Shown: positions 16,998 through 24,858 of the stretch, piece by piece
Layout: each line of letters opens with the position of its first letter
Numbering within the stretch: the first letter of the stretch is position 1
Assembly: GCA_019873685.1 (NCBI GenBank)
Contig: JAIOAT010000019.1
Location: forward strand, 1-51,844
DNA: 51,844 nucleotides
Source of the DNA: Chloroflexota bacterium
Lineage (GTDB): Bacteria; Chloroflexota; Anaerolineae; Aggregatilineales; Ch27
Reading direction: 5' to 3'
Notes under the pieces: model-generated
The model's input: only the letters and a program-made list of their open reading frames with translations
Database searches by the model: none
What the model was told of the DNA's origin: nothing
Translations under genes and position numbers: made by a program

Positions 16998-18278
16998 CTA
17001 CGCCGCACTCCCCAGCATAGGGACAACCGCGTTGGCGGCGGGCATGATCGCGATCCTTGCGGATGGCGGTAGACCCGCCAGCGCCGCGTCGATAGCGGCC
17101 TGCAGGCTTTCCGCTGGCGTCAGCAGCAGGGCGCGGACGGCCTCCGGCGGCATATCCGAGACCAGCCGAACGTTGACGCGCACCGCATCGCGCGCGACAA
17201 GATAGGCCTTGTGCTTGCCAATCTGGAACTCCTCGCGGGCGAAGCGATCCAGCACTTCCTGCATAGAGGAGACCTGCCCGTCGCTCATGAACCGTTCAAA
17301 GACGGTGCTACCCGCCCCTTCCGGGCAGGCTGCCACCAGGATCACCGTACCGCCATCGCGGGCGACCATTGCCGCCGGGACGAGCGCCTTCTGCGCCTGG
17401 TAGAAGTTGATGTCCTTGGGTGCGCCGCCGGAGCTGGCGATCACCAGATCGTACGGGGCAGCAACCGGCGTGACCGCGATCTCGCGCACCAGGGGGATTC
17501 CAGCCTGCATCACCGCCAGCGGGTCTCCGGCGATCGCTTTGACGATGGCCTTGCGCCCGTTGAGGATGGCGTTAAGAGCGAAGTGCACGCCGATCATCCG
17601 CCCGATCTCTTCCACGTCCATACGCAACGGGTTTTCTTCGTAGCAGTTCATCCGTGCGCCGGGCAGGGTCAGCATCTTGTGGTTATGGGCGATCGTCTCT
17701 CGTGCGCTGACGCCCACCGCCGCGCTTTTGACGCCGCCGGAGAAGCCCATGAACATGTGCGGCTCGATGTTGCCCACTACCAGCCGCAGATCGGCCTCCA
17801 TGTACCGCCGGTTGACCCAGACCGGAGTCCCGCGCGAGGTCTGCCCCAGGTAGACCATCGCGCTCCGGTCGTCGCAATCGTGGGAAATCACCGGGTAGCG
17901 GGCCAGAATCGCTGGCGGGATGACCCGCTCGAATTCCTCCGGGGGCATAGGCGTATGCGTGCCATTGGCGATGACCAGCGTGATCGCTTCCGGCGGCAGT
18001 CCCAGCGCCTCCAGACGTTCCAGCAGCGGCGGCAGCAGGTACTCGTGCGGCACCGGGCGCGTCTTGTCGTTGACGGCGATGGCCGCGGAACGCACGCCGG
18101 TGAAGCTCGCCAGGCTGACGCCGCCCACCGGCTCGTCAAGCGCCCGGATCACTGTCGCCAGCGGATCGGCTGCCTCCGGCACGTCAGCCGCTGTAATCAC
18201 GTCCACATGCACATAGGCTTCCGGTATGGTGAAGTGGAGCGTCGTCCTGCCATACGGGATAGTGAACTCGCGCGTCAT
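16998..18278 (-). CDS. LarA-family nickel-pincer 2-hydroxyacid racemase/epimerase
   Basis: A 426-residue member of the lactate racemase family, which inverts the C2 hydroxyl of hydroxy acids using a nickel-pincer nucleotide bound to lysine. The key residues are all present and, as I recall the numbering, fall at the same positions as in Lactobacillus plantarum LarA: His108 (NGTHTP), His174 and Lys184 (PHMFMGFSGGVK) and His200 (IAHNH). DKTRP (71-75) and NFYQAQKA (291-298) are also kept. ATG 18278 follows GGGAGGGACG. Family members act on lactate, malate, phenyllactate or gluconate. Placement after a UxaA/SuyB-type lyase points to a substrate other than plain lactate. No LarB, LarC or LarE cofactor genes lie in the window. 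Confidence 0.88.
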   Translation of the reverse strand: MTREFTIPYGRTTLHFTIPEAYVHVDVITAADVPEAADPLATVIRALDEPVGGVSLASFTGVRSAAIAVNDKTRPVPHEYLLPPLLERLEALGLPPEAITLVIANGTHTPMPPEEFERVIPPAILARYPVISHDCDDRSAMVYLGQTSRGTPVWVNRRYMEADLRLVVGNIEPHMFMGFSGGVKSAAVGVSARETIAHNHKMLTLPGARMNCYEENPLRMDVEEIGRMIGVHFALNAILNGRKAIVKAIAGDPLAVMQAGIPLVREIAVTPVAAPYDLVIASSGGAPKDINFYQAQKALVPAAMVARDGGTVILVAACPEGAGSTVFERFMSDGQVSSMQEVLDRFAREEFQIGKHKAYLVARDAVRVNVRLVSDMPPEAVRALLLTPAESLQAAIDAALAGLPPSARIAIMPAANAVVPMLGSAA

Positions 18279-18450
18279 CGTCCCTCCCTGATTCACGTCG
18301 CCAACCCGAAGCGAAACTAACAATGCAGGTCCGGCGGCAAGCCCTCACTCACGGCCCGCGCCTGCCTGCATCATATCCTGCCAACGGAGGGGAACATACT
18401 GGCGAAGGTCACCTGTGACCCGCGCCACAACTCACACCTTCCCGAGCGGC

Positions 18451-19626
18451 CTAGATGCTCACTCCCACGCGGTGGATGGCGAAGCTGTTGTGCGCCTTGA
18501 GCGCCTCCGACTTGGTCAGGCGGCCGCTGGCGACCGCAACGACCTCGTCGAAGACCATGCGCCCGGCCTGCTCCAGTGTGATCTCATCGCGCAGCACGCC
18601 GCTGACATCCAGTTCAACCGTGTCCTTCATCAGCGCGTACGAGGTCGCGTTGCCCGTGATCTTGATCGTCGGCATGATCGGGTGGCTGGAGGTATGCCCG
18701 CCGCCCGCATTGAAAACCAGCACCTGGCAGCCAGCCGCCGCCATGCTGCTGATCGACTCCGCACCATGGCCAGGACCGTACATCACGTACAGGCCGGGCG
18801 TAGCGGTCGCTGGACGCTCAGCGATCTCCAGGTAACCGACGATTGGCGCACTGCCGGACTTCTTGCAGGCGCCCATGGACTTCTCCTCAATCGTGGTCAG
18901 CCCGCCGACGATGTTGTCGCCGGTCGGCTGCGAGCCGCGGATGTCTTCGCCGCTGGCCAGGGCGCGGTTCTCCATGTCCTTCACGCCAGCCACGATCCGG
19001 GCGGCGATCTCCGGGCTGACTGCCCGACCGGTCAGCCACTCCTCGCAACCCATCCACTCCGTGCATTCGGCCATGATCGTGCGCCCGCCCTCAGCGATGA
19101 TCAGGTCGGAACAAATGCCGGTTGCCGGGTTGCTGGCCAGACCGGACGTGGTATCGGATGTGCCGCACTCCACACCGAATAACAGCTTGGAAAGCGGGAC
19201 CGGTTCCCGCCGCTGATCGCTCAGCATGCGGGCGAAGTCTGCCGCGTAGTACAGCGCCTGCTGGGTGGCGGCGATCAGGCCGCCCGCGGCGCGGATGTTG
19301 ACCGTTGCCACTGGCTTGCCGGTGGCCGTCTGGATGTCGTGGGCCAGGTCTTCCGCCGTCATACCTTCCTCGCGGAAGTGGTCGATGACGACCACCGCAC
19401 CCACGTTCGGATTCATGCCGGTATTGGCCAGGAAGCGGCGCGTCATGCGCAGATCGGGGCGTACCTGGCAGCGACCCAGCGGATGGGTGATCGCCACCGC
19501 CCCGGCGATGTGGTCGGCCACCCGCTCGCAGATGTCATTGGCGTACACCGTGCCGGAGAGAATCAGCAGATGATTGCGCGCCCCGACTGATCCGTCAGCA
19601 CGTACATAGCCCCAGAACTCGGTCAT
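18451..19626 (-). CDS. UxaA-family lyase, large subunit (altronate dehydratase or sulfolactate sulfo-lyase SuyB type)
   Basis: A 391-residue protein covering the large domain of the altronate/galactarate dehydratase family. Blocks are GYVRADGSVGARNHLLIL, FGVECGTSDTTSGLASNP, GNIVGGLTTIEEKSMG, GGGHTSSHPIMPTIKI and VDVSG-LRDEIT. E. coli UxaA is one chain of about 500 residues. The separate small subunit encoded just upstream is the layout of (2R)-sulfolactate sulfo-lyase SuyAB, although split dehydratases also exist. Start ATG 19626 overlaps the small-subunit stop by 4 bases. The reaction is therefore either sugar-acid dehydration or release of sulfite from sulfolactate; the gene set favours the second. 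Confidence 0.8.
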   Translation of the reverse strand: MTEFWGYVRADGSVGARNHLLILSGTVYANDICERVADHIAGAVAITHPLGRCQVRPDLRMTRRFLANTGMNPNVGAVVVIDHFREEGMTAEDLAHDIQTATGKPVATVNIRAAGGLIAATQQALYYAADFARMLSDQRREPVPLSKLLFGVECGTSDTTSGLASNPATGICSDLIIAEGGRTIMAECTEWMGCEEWLTGRAVSPEIAARIVAGVKDMENRALASGEDIRGSQPTGDNIVGGLTTIEEKSMGACKKSGSAPIVGYLEIAERPATATPGLYVMYGPGHGAESISSMAAAGCQVLVFNAGGGHTSSHPIMPTIKITGNATSYALMKDTVELDVSGVLRDEITLEQAGRMVFDEVVAVASGRLTKSEALKAHNSFAIHRVGVSI

Positions 19627-19943
19627 GATTCCGCCCCCTGTGATGTCTGCTGCGCGGCCAGATCGCCGCGCCCGCGATTGCTCTCGACGTTGTGGATGTG
19701 GACATGATCGCCAGCCCTGATGTCAACTGTCGCCGTCCCGATGCTGAGACCGTACTTGATCACGGCTGCGCCTCTGGGAATATCCCGCAGGGCGATCTTG
19801 TGCCCGTAGGGAATTGGCTGGTTGGCTACCACACTGATCCCGGTCAGCCGGCCATACGCCTCAACGGTTTCGCCTGCTTCGATCGGCTCCAGCACCGCCG
19901 TGCCGACGTTATCCTCCCGCTCGATCACAAACACACGCTTCAC
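19623..19943 (-). CDS. SAF-domain small subunit of UxaA/SuyA-type lyase
   Basis: A 106-residue SAF (antifreeze-like) domain protein, the N-terminal part of one-chain altronate dehydratases or the separate SuyA subunit of sulfolactate sulfo-lyase. It shows NVGTAVLEPIEAGETV, IPYGHKIALRDIPRG and GDHVHIHNVESNRG, the last being the conserved end of this domain; the final 15 residues look disordered. ATG 19943 follows GGAGAGAC. The 4-base overlap with the large-subunit gene implies translational coupling in equal amounts. Confidence 0.82.
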   Translation of the reverse strand: MKRVFVIEREDNVGTAVLEPIEAGETVEAYGRLTGISVVANQPIPYGHKIALRDIPRGAAVIKYGLSIGTATVDIRAGDHVHIHNVESNRGRGDLAAQQTSQGAES

Positions 19944-19983
19944 GCCAGTCTCTCCTTCCCCCCAGCAGGACGCCCGCCGGGCG

Positions 19984-21393
19984 CTAACTGAACTGCGGCA
20001 GGTAGTCCGCGAACTCGGTCAAAAAGTCGCGCATAATGGCGCGGGCGGTGTCAATGTCGGTAATCATGTGGTCGAGCAGCAATGCCTGCAGCAGGAGCTG
20101 GCGGTCGCCGTGCACCGCCGCCTCCACAACCAGTGAGCTAAGCTCCAGCTCGCGGCGGCACAGCTCGGCGATGCCCTCTGGCAGCGGCGGCATACCCAGC
20201 CCCTGCACCCCCAGCGCGGAGATCACGCCGGGCACCTCGACAATGGCGTCCGGCGGCAGATTGGGGATCAGCCCGCCATTGTTGGGGATGTTCAGTTGCT
20301 GCAGGTAGAGGTTGTCGTTGTAGTGGATGGCGGTCATGATGTCGACGACCGGCTCCTCAAGAATGTCGTGCTTCCACAGGTCGCGCAGTTCCTCCACCGC
20401 CACCTCGCCGCGCACGATCGATTCCGCCAGCGCCCGCCGCCGTGCTCGCCGCCGCCGGTTGCCTTCCCAGTCCTGGGGAGTCAGGTGGTATTTCTCCCAG
20501 GGTTTGGTGGTCGGATCCGTCACCCAGGGCAGGAACTCGCACAGGTGGGCGTCGCCCGGCGTAGGCAGCAGGCCGAAAATCTCGAAGGTCTCGCGGGTCA
20601 GCGGCTCAAAGTCGCGCCGGTAGTGGTTGAACCACTGATCGCGCAGGAGGGGGTAGAGGTCTTCGCCAGTGTGCCGGTCGCGGACCTCGTAGGCCCACGA
20701 GAAGTGGTTAATCCCTGCCGCTTTGATATCCAGATGCTCCAGCGCCGCCCGCGCCACGGGGATGAAATTGGGCATGTTATCGGCGTTGGTGTGAACATGA
20801 AAGCCCGGCGGTACAGGGATGTCCCAGCGGTCGGCCAGCACCGCTCCGGCCATGGCGTACCCCCATAGCAGCTGGTGGCACAGCCCCAGCACCTTGATCG
20901 ACGTATACCGGGCCACACCCCACGTCAGGCGGATCAGCGGGTTGGTCAGGTTAAGGTACCAGGCGTTCGGGCAAAGCTCCTCCATATCGTAGGCGATGTC
21001 CAGCATCAGCGGCATGTTGCGGGCGGTGTGAGCAATCGAGCCGGGGCCGCCGTTCTCCGCGTAGGGCTGGCGCACGCCATAACGCAGCGGAATCTGCCAG
21101 TCCATCTCCCAGACCGTCTCCCGGTCGCCGACCTGCACGGAGACAATCACAAAGTCAGCGTCGCGCAACACCTCGCGGCGATTGGTGGTGCCGCGAATGG
21201 TCATACCCGCGCCCCACGCCGCATTGAGAATCTCCGCCAGGCGGGTCATGGTTTCCAGCGCCGGCTCGTTGATGTCCACCAGGGCCAGTTCAGCGCCACG
21301 CATGCGCTCCGAGCGGATGATAGTCGCCATGGCTCCCAGGCCAAAGATGGCGCTGCCCGCGCCGATGACAACGATTTTGGGCGGCTTGACCAT
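19984..21393 (-). CDS. Glycoside hydrolase family 4 (NAD-dependent glycosidase)
   Basis: A 469-residue cytosolic glycosidase that uses NAD and a divalent metal to cleave by oxidation, elimination and reduction. The Rossmann motif VVIGAGSAIFGLG (8-20) and ALVDI are N-terminal. LNLTNP (147-152), the metal Cys-His in GLCHQ (172-173) and GINHFSW (His230) match GH4 alpha-glucosidase, alpha-galactosidase and alpha-glucuronidase. The substrate is not settled by these motifs. ATG 21393 follows GAGGGGAG; the longer frame upstream overlaps the transaldolase gene. It lies 19 bases after the transaldolase and 40 before the SAF gene, so is clearly in the same operon. Confidence 0.9.
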   Translation of the reverse strand: MVKPPKIVVIGAGSAIFGLGAMATIIRSERMRGAELALVDINEPALETMTRLAEILNAAWGAGMTIRGTTNRREVLRDADFVIVSVQVGDRETVWEMDWQIPLRYGVRQPYAENGGPGSIAHTARNMPLMLDIAYDMEELCPNAWYLNLTNPLIRLTWGVARYTSIKVLGLCHQLLWGYAMAGAVLADRWDIPVPPGFHVHTNADNMPNFIPVARAALEHLDIKAAGINHFSWAYEVRDRHTGEDLYPLLRDQWFNHYRRDFEPLTRETFEIFGLLPTPGDAHLCEFLPWVTDPTTKPWEKYHLTPQDWEGNRRRRARRRALAESIVRGEVAVEELRDLWKHDILEEPVVDIMTAIHYNDNLYLQQLNIPNNGGLIPNLPPDAIVEVPGVISALGVQGLGMPPLPEGIAELCRRELELSSLVVEAAVHGDRQLLLQALLLDHMITDIDTARAIMRDFLTEFADYLPQFS

Positions 21394-21412
21394 AGTTGCT
21401 CTCCCCTCAGGG

Positions 21413-22081
21413 CTACCACTCACCGTACGGAGTTTGATCCCAGAAGCTCTGGAATCTGGCCAGGCCGGAATGCGTGTAGGGGTGGTCAAACCCCTCCTGA
21501 TACACGGCAAACCCGGCGGTGACGATATCCGCCCCGGCGACCGCCGCCTCCACGATCTGCCGCGCGTTGCGCACCGCCGCCACCAGCACCTCGGTGGCAA
21601 ACGCATAGTTGTCGCGGATCGTCACAATCTCCTGAATGAGCGGCACGGTTTCTTCGCCGTTGGCTTCCTTCCAGCCAATGAAGGGTGAGACATACGTCGC
21701 CCCCATGCGCATGGCCTGCAGCGCCTGCACCGCTGAAAAGCACACCGTCACATTGACGCGGATGCCTTCCCCGCGCAGAACCTGGCAGGCTTTGAACCCG
21801 GCTTCGGTAGATGGAACCTTGATCACGAAGTTGGGGCACAGCGCGGCAAGTTGCTCCGCCTCCGCTACCATATCCTCCCAGCGAGTATGGTGCGGATTGA
21901 TCTCGGTGGAGACGGTCTTGTCCGTGCCCGCCACCAGCCGACCAATCTCGCGGATGACCTCCAGAAACGGGCGACCGGTGGCCTGTATATGGCGCGGGTT
22001 GGTGGTCACCCCGTCGATCGCCCACATCTCCAGCGCGTGAGCGATCTCATGAACATGGGCGCTATCCAGAAAGAACTTCAT
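21413..22081 (-). CDS. TalC/fructose-6-phosphate-aldolase-type transaldolase
   Basis: A 222-residue class I aldolase/transaldolase of the short TalC type. It begins MKFFLDSAHV and has DGVTTNPRHI (24-32), the Schiff-base lysine in FVIKVPST (Lys88), NVTVCFSAVQAL and GATYVSPFIGW. The family covers transaldolase, fructose-6-phosphate aldolase and the sulfofructose transaldolase of sulfoglycolysis. Three in-frame starts (22087 GTG, 22084, 22081 ATG) are stacked behind GAGGAGG; 22081 has the best spacing. It heads the second half of the cluster, after an AT-rich gap that may hold a promoter. Confidence 0.88.
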   Translation of the reverse strand: MKFFLDSAHVHEIAHALEMWAIDGVTTNPRHIQATGRPFLEVIREIGRLVAGTDKTVSTEINPHHTRWEDMVAEAEQLAALCPNFVIKVPSTEAGFKACQVLRGEGIRVNVTVCFSAVQALQAMRMGATYVSPFIGWKEANGEETVPLIQEIVTIRDNYAFATEVLVAAVRNARQIVEAAVAGADIVTAGFAVYQEGFDHPYTHSGLARFQSFWDQTPYGEW

Positions 22082-22133
22082 CATCACCCTCCTCTGCCGC
22101 GTCCTCCGCGAGTCTGTGTACAGTCAGATCAAG

Positions 22134-22200
22134 CACTTAGCGATAATTGAGCATAAATTGATTTAGAAATAATTCATCATCTGGCATAAATTCTTTCACC
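22134..22200 (-). promoter_or_regulatory. AT-rich promoter region ahead of the transaldolase gene
   Basis: This is one of the few clearly AT-rich stretches in a GC-rich window, placed 50-120 bases upstream of the transaldolase start. On the minus strand it contains TTTATGC and CAATTAT-like segments but no hexamer pair with ideal spacing. I infer a secondary promoter for the transaldolase-to-LarA genes. Confidence 0.4.
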
Positions 22201-22212
22201 ACACGAAAGGAA

Positions 22213-22246
22213 GGGGTGCGGCGGGCGTTCGAACCCGCCACACCCC
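22213..22246 (-). terminator. Long hairpin after the aldehyde dehydrogenase gene
   Basis: GGGGTG and GGCGGG (22213-22225) pair with CCCGCC and CACCCC (22234-22246) with one mismatch, giving a 12-bp stem and 8-base loop 10 bases past the aldehyde dehydrogenase stop. On the minus strand the next bases are CTTCCTTTC, a weak T-tract. Partial termination between the two halves of the cluster is likely. Confidence 0.55.
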
Positions 22247-22256
22247 CGCTATCCGG

Positions 22257-23699
22257 CTAATCTTCGCGCCCACCCGGCAGATTCAACACCATCAACTTCA
22301 TCTCCGTCATCTCTTCGATGGCGTAGCGCGGCCCTTCCTTGCCAACGCCTGACCCCTTGACACCACCATAGGGCATCTGGTCAATGCGGAAGGTCGAGAC
22401 ATCGTTCACCTGCAGCCCGCCGACCTGGATCTCCTCAAAGGCGCGCATGATGCGGTTCATGTTGTTGGTGAACAGGCCCGATTGCAGGCCATAGTCCGTG
22501 TCATTGGCCAGGCGGATGGCTTCATCGAAATCTTCATAAGGCGTCACCGTGATCACCGGCGCGAACAATTCCTCGCGGTTGACCCGCATATCCGGCGTGG
22601 TATCCACCAGCACAGTCGGCTCAAACATCGCGCCTTCACAGCGCCCACCCAGAACAATCCTGGCGCCAGCGGCGACCGCTTCCTGCACCTTGGCGTAGGC
22701 TTCCTGTGCAGCCCGTGCGTCGATCATCGGGCCGACTTCCACGGTCGGATCGCGCGGGTCGCCGAACTTGAGCTGGCTGATCCGCTCCAGCAGCAGTTCC
22801 AGCGTCTGGTTGTAGATCGGGCGGTGGATCAGCACCCGCTGCACGGAGATGCAGTTCTGCCCGGCGTTAGTGAAACCGCCAACGGCGATCCGCCGCACAG
22901 CATAATCGATGTTGGCGTCCTCATGGACGATGGCCGCCGCGTTCCCGCCCAGTTCCAGCCCGACGCGCTTGCGCCCGGCCACACTCTTGAGATGCCAGCC
23001 GACCTCTGAACTGCCGGTGAACGTGAAGAACTTGATGCGCTCGTCGCGGACAAGTCGCTCCGCCCGCGAGCCGGGGCAGATCACCACGCTCAACGCCTCC
23101 GGCGGGAAACCGGCTTCCAGCACCATCTCCGCCAGCAGCAGGCCCGAAAGCGGCGTATTGCTGGCCGGCTTGAGGATGAACGAGTTCCCCGCAGCGATAG
23201 CCGGGCCGAGCTTGTGGCAGCTCAGGTTGAGGGGATAGTTGAAGGGCGCAATGCCCAGCACCGGCCCCAGCGGCAGGTGCCGGACGAGGCCGATCCGCCC
23301 TTCGCCGGCTTCCGTCCAGTCAATCGGGACAATTTCCCCGGCGATACGCTTGGCTTCTTCCGCCGAGACGCGGATGGTTTCCAGCGCCCGGCTAACCTCC
23401 CCTCGCGCCACATTGAGCGTCTTGCCGCCCTCCAGCTGGAGCGCCGTCACCAGCTCATCGAACCGCTTTTCCATCTGGGCGAGCAGCTTGAGCAGGATGC
23501 CTGACCGGCGGTACGCTGGCAGCTTGCGCGTCACTTCAAAGCCGCGCACTGCCGCCTGAATCGCATCTTCCAGGTCGGCGTCGCTTGCCTGGTAGACCTG
23601 AGCAACAACCTCGTTGTTGTAGGGGAAGCGAACATCCACCACCACGTCGCTGGCGCGCCATTCGCCCCCGATCAGGAACTTGTGCGGTCCCTTGTCCAT
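22257..23699 (-). CDS. NAD(P)-dependent aldehyde dehydrogenase (lactaldehyde/sulfolactaldehyde type)
   Basis: A 480-residue ALDH-superfamily enzyme oxidising an aldehyde to an acid. Catalytic residues are Cys283 (NAGQNCISVQ), Glu249 (ELGGN), Asn154 (PFNYPLNLS) and Lys177 (ILKPAS). The PFNYPLNLSCHKLGPAIAAG block is typical of lactaldehyde and non-phosphorylating glyceraldehyde-phosphate dehydrogenases, and sulfolactaldehyde dehydrogenases belong to the same broad group. ATG 23699 follows GAGGAGTC. It lies 63 bases after an ABC permease gene. Substrate is inferred from context only. Confidence 0.87.
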   Translation of the reverse strand: MDKGPHKFLIGGEWRASDVVVDVRFPYNNEVVAQVYQASDADLEDAIQAAVRGFEVTRKLPAYRRSGILLKLLAQMEKRFDELVTALQLEGGKTLNVARGEVSRALETIRVSAEEAKRIAGEIVPIDWTEAGEGRIGLVRHLPLGPVLGIAPFNYPLNLSCHKLGPAIAAGNSFILKPASNTPLSGLLLAEMVLEAGFPPEALSVVICPGSRAERLVRDERIKFFTFTGSSEVGWHLKSVAGRKRVGLELGGNAAAIVHEDANIDYAVRRIAVGGFTNAGQNCISVQRVLIHRPIYNQTLELLLERISQLKFGDPRDPTVEVGPMIDARAAQEAYAKVQEAVAAGARIVLGGRCEGAMFEPTVLVDTTPDMRVNREELFAPVITVTPYEDFDEAIRLANDTDYGLQSGLFTNNMNRIMRAFEEIQVGGLQVNDVSTFRIDQMPYGGVKGSGVGKEGPRYAIEEMTEMKLMVLNLPGGRED

Positions 23700-23762
23700 G
23701 ATGACTCCTCGCGTGTTTACCTGTCCATTCAGGCCAGCCCCGCGCGGGGTTGGCAACCTCAC

Positions 23763-24839
23763 CTACTTCATGCCCGTCGTAGCGATACCGGTGGTGATGT
23801 AGCGCTGCAACAGCGCAAAAACCACCGTAATCGGCAGCAACGTCAGCACGGTCATCGCCAGGATGTAATGCCACTGTACATTCAACGCGCCCTGAAAGGC
23901 GTTCAGGCCAACCTGCAGCGTGAACAACTCCGAACGGTTGAGTACGATCAGCGGCCACAGGAAGTCGTTCCAGCGCCACATCACCGAGAAGATTGTCAGC
24001 ACCGCCAGCGCCGGTGACGTCAGCGGCAGGATGATCTGCCAGTAGATGCGCCATTCGGTCGCCCCGTCAATCCGCGCTGACTCCAGCAACTCATCGGGGA
24101 TGGTCAGCATATACTGGCGCAACAGGAAGACTCCGGTCGGCGTGGCCGCGCCGGGGATGATCACCCCCCACAGGCTGTTGTTCCACCCCACCTTGGTGAT
24201 CACCAGAAAGGCCGGGATCAGGATGACGGAGATCGGCACCATCAGCGTGCTGATCATGATCAGGAAGATCGTGTCGCGGCCTCTGTAGTGGAACTTGCTC
24301 AGGCCGTAAGCCGCCATGCTGTTGATTAACAGCGTGACCAGCGTCGCCACCACCGTGATCACCACGCTGTTGCGCAGGTATGTGAAGAACGGGAAGCTTT
24401 GCACCCCGCCGCTGTAATTGGACAGGTCAAAGAACACCCGCTTGACTTCCCGCCGCCCCGCCAGTTCGCGGATGTTCAACTCCAGCGGCTCAGCCTCAGG
24501 CTGCGCGGGGTCGACCATCGTCACCTGCAAACCGACGCGCCGCACCTGGGCCAGCCGCCGGGTGGTGCCATCGGCAAACGTGATGTCATACAGTGGCAGC
24601 GGCTGCTCATAACCCTCCATCACCACCGTGTCCTGCTTCTGCGGCAGAAAGCTGGGCGGAAAGTCAAACAGGTTGGACTGCGCCTTGAAAGACGACATCA
24701 CCAGCCAGACCACCGGGCCGAACATCACCACCACGCCCGCCAGCAAATAGAGATAGGTCAGCACATCGGCCAGATCAATCCGGCGACCGCCGTGTTTGCG
24801 GGTCAGAAAGGCGACTACGCCGCGCTTTTCGTCAGCCAT
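23763..24839 (-). CDS. Carbohydrate ABC transporter permease, MalG type
   Basis: A 358-residue inner-membrane permease of the sugar-importer group. A first helix (about 27-50) is followed by an extracytoplasmic loop of about 100 residues, much longer than in E. coli MalG. About five more helices follow, with the ATPase-coupling EAA loop ESARIDGATEWRIYWQIILPL. ATG 24839 is close behind the stop of the partner permease gene. No ATP-binding subunit is encoded in the cluster, so a shared MsmX-like ATPase must drive it. Confidence 0.9.
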   Translation of the reverse strand: MADEKRGVVAFLTRKHGGRRIDLADVLTYLYLLAGVVVMFGPVVWLVMSSFKAQSNLFDFPPSFLPQKQDTVVMEGYEQPLPLYDITFADGTTRRLAQVRRVGLQVTMVDPAQPEAEPLELNIRELAGRREVKRVFFDLSNYSGGVQSFPFFTYLRNSVVITVVATLVTLLINSMAAYGLSKFHYRGRDTIFLIMISTLMVPISVILIPAFLVITKVGWNNSLWGVIIPGAATPTGVFLLRQYMLTIPDELLESARIDGATEWRIYWQIILPLTSPALAVLTIFSVMWRWNDFLWPLIVLNRSELFTLQVGLNAFQGALNVQWHYILAMTVLTLLPITVVFALLQRYITTGIATTGMK

Positions 24840-24858
24840 GGTCTCCTCTCCCCGCCCC

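Noticed and set aside
17211-18320. 369-codon plus-strand open frame
   Set aside because: Antisense to the LarA-family gene, whose catalytic residues are intact; low-complexity His/Arg/Asp-rich translation.
18279-18450. Possible small gene between the lyase large subunit and the LarA-family gene
   Set aside because: No frame with a ribosome binding site or family pattern. The gap appears to be plain intergenic DNA.
20296-20868. Plus-strand open frame over the GH4 gene
   Set aside because: Shadow frame; the GH4 gene on the other strand has NAD and metal motifs and operon spacing.
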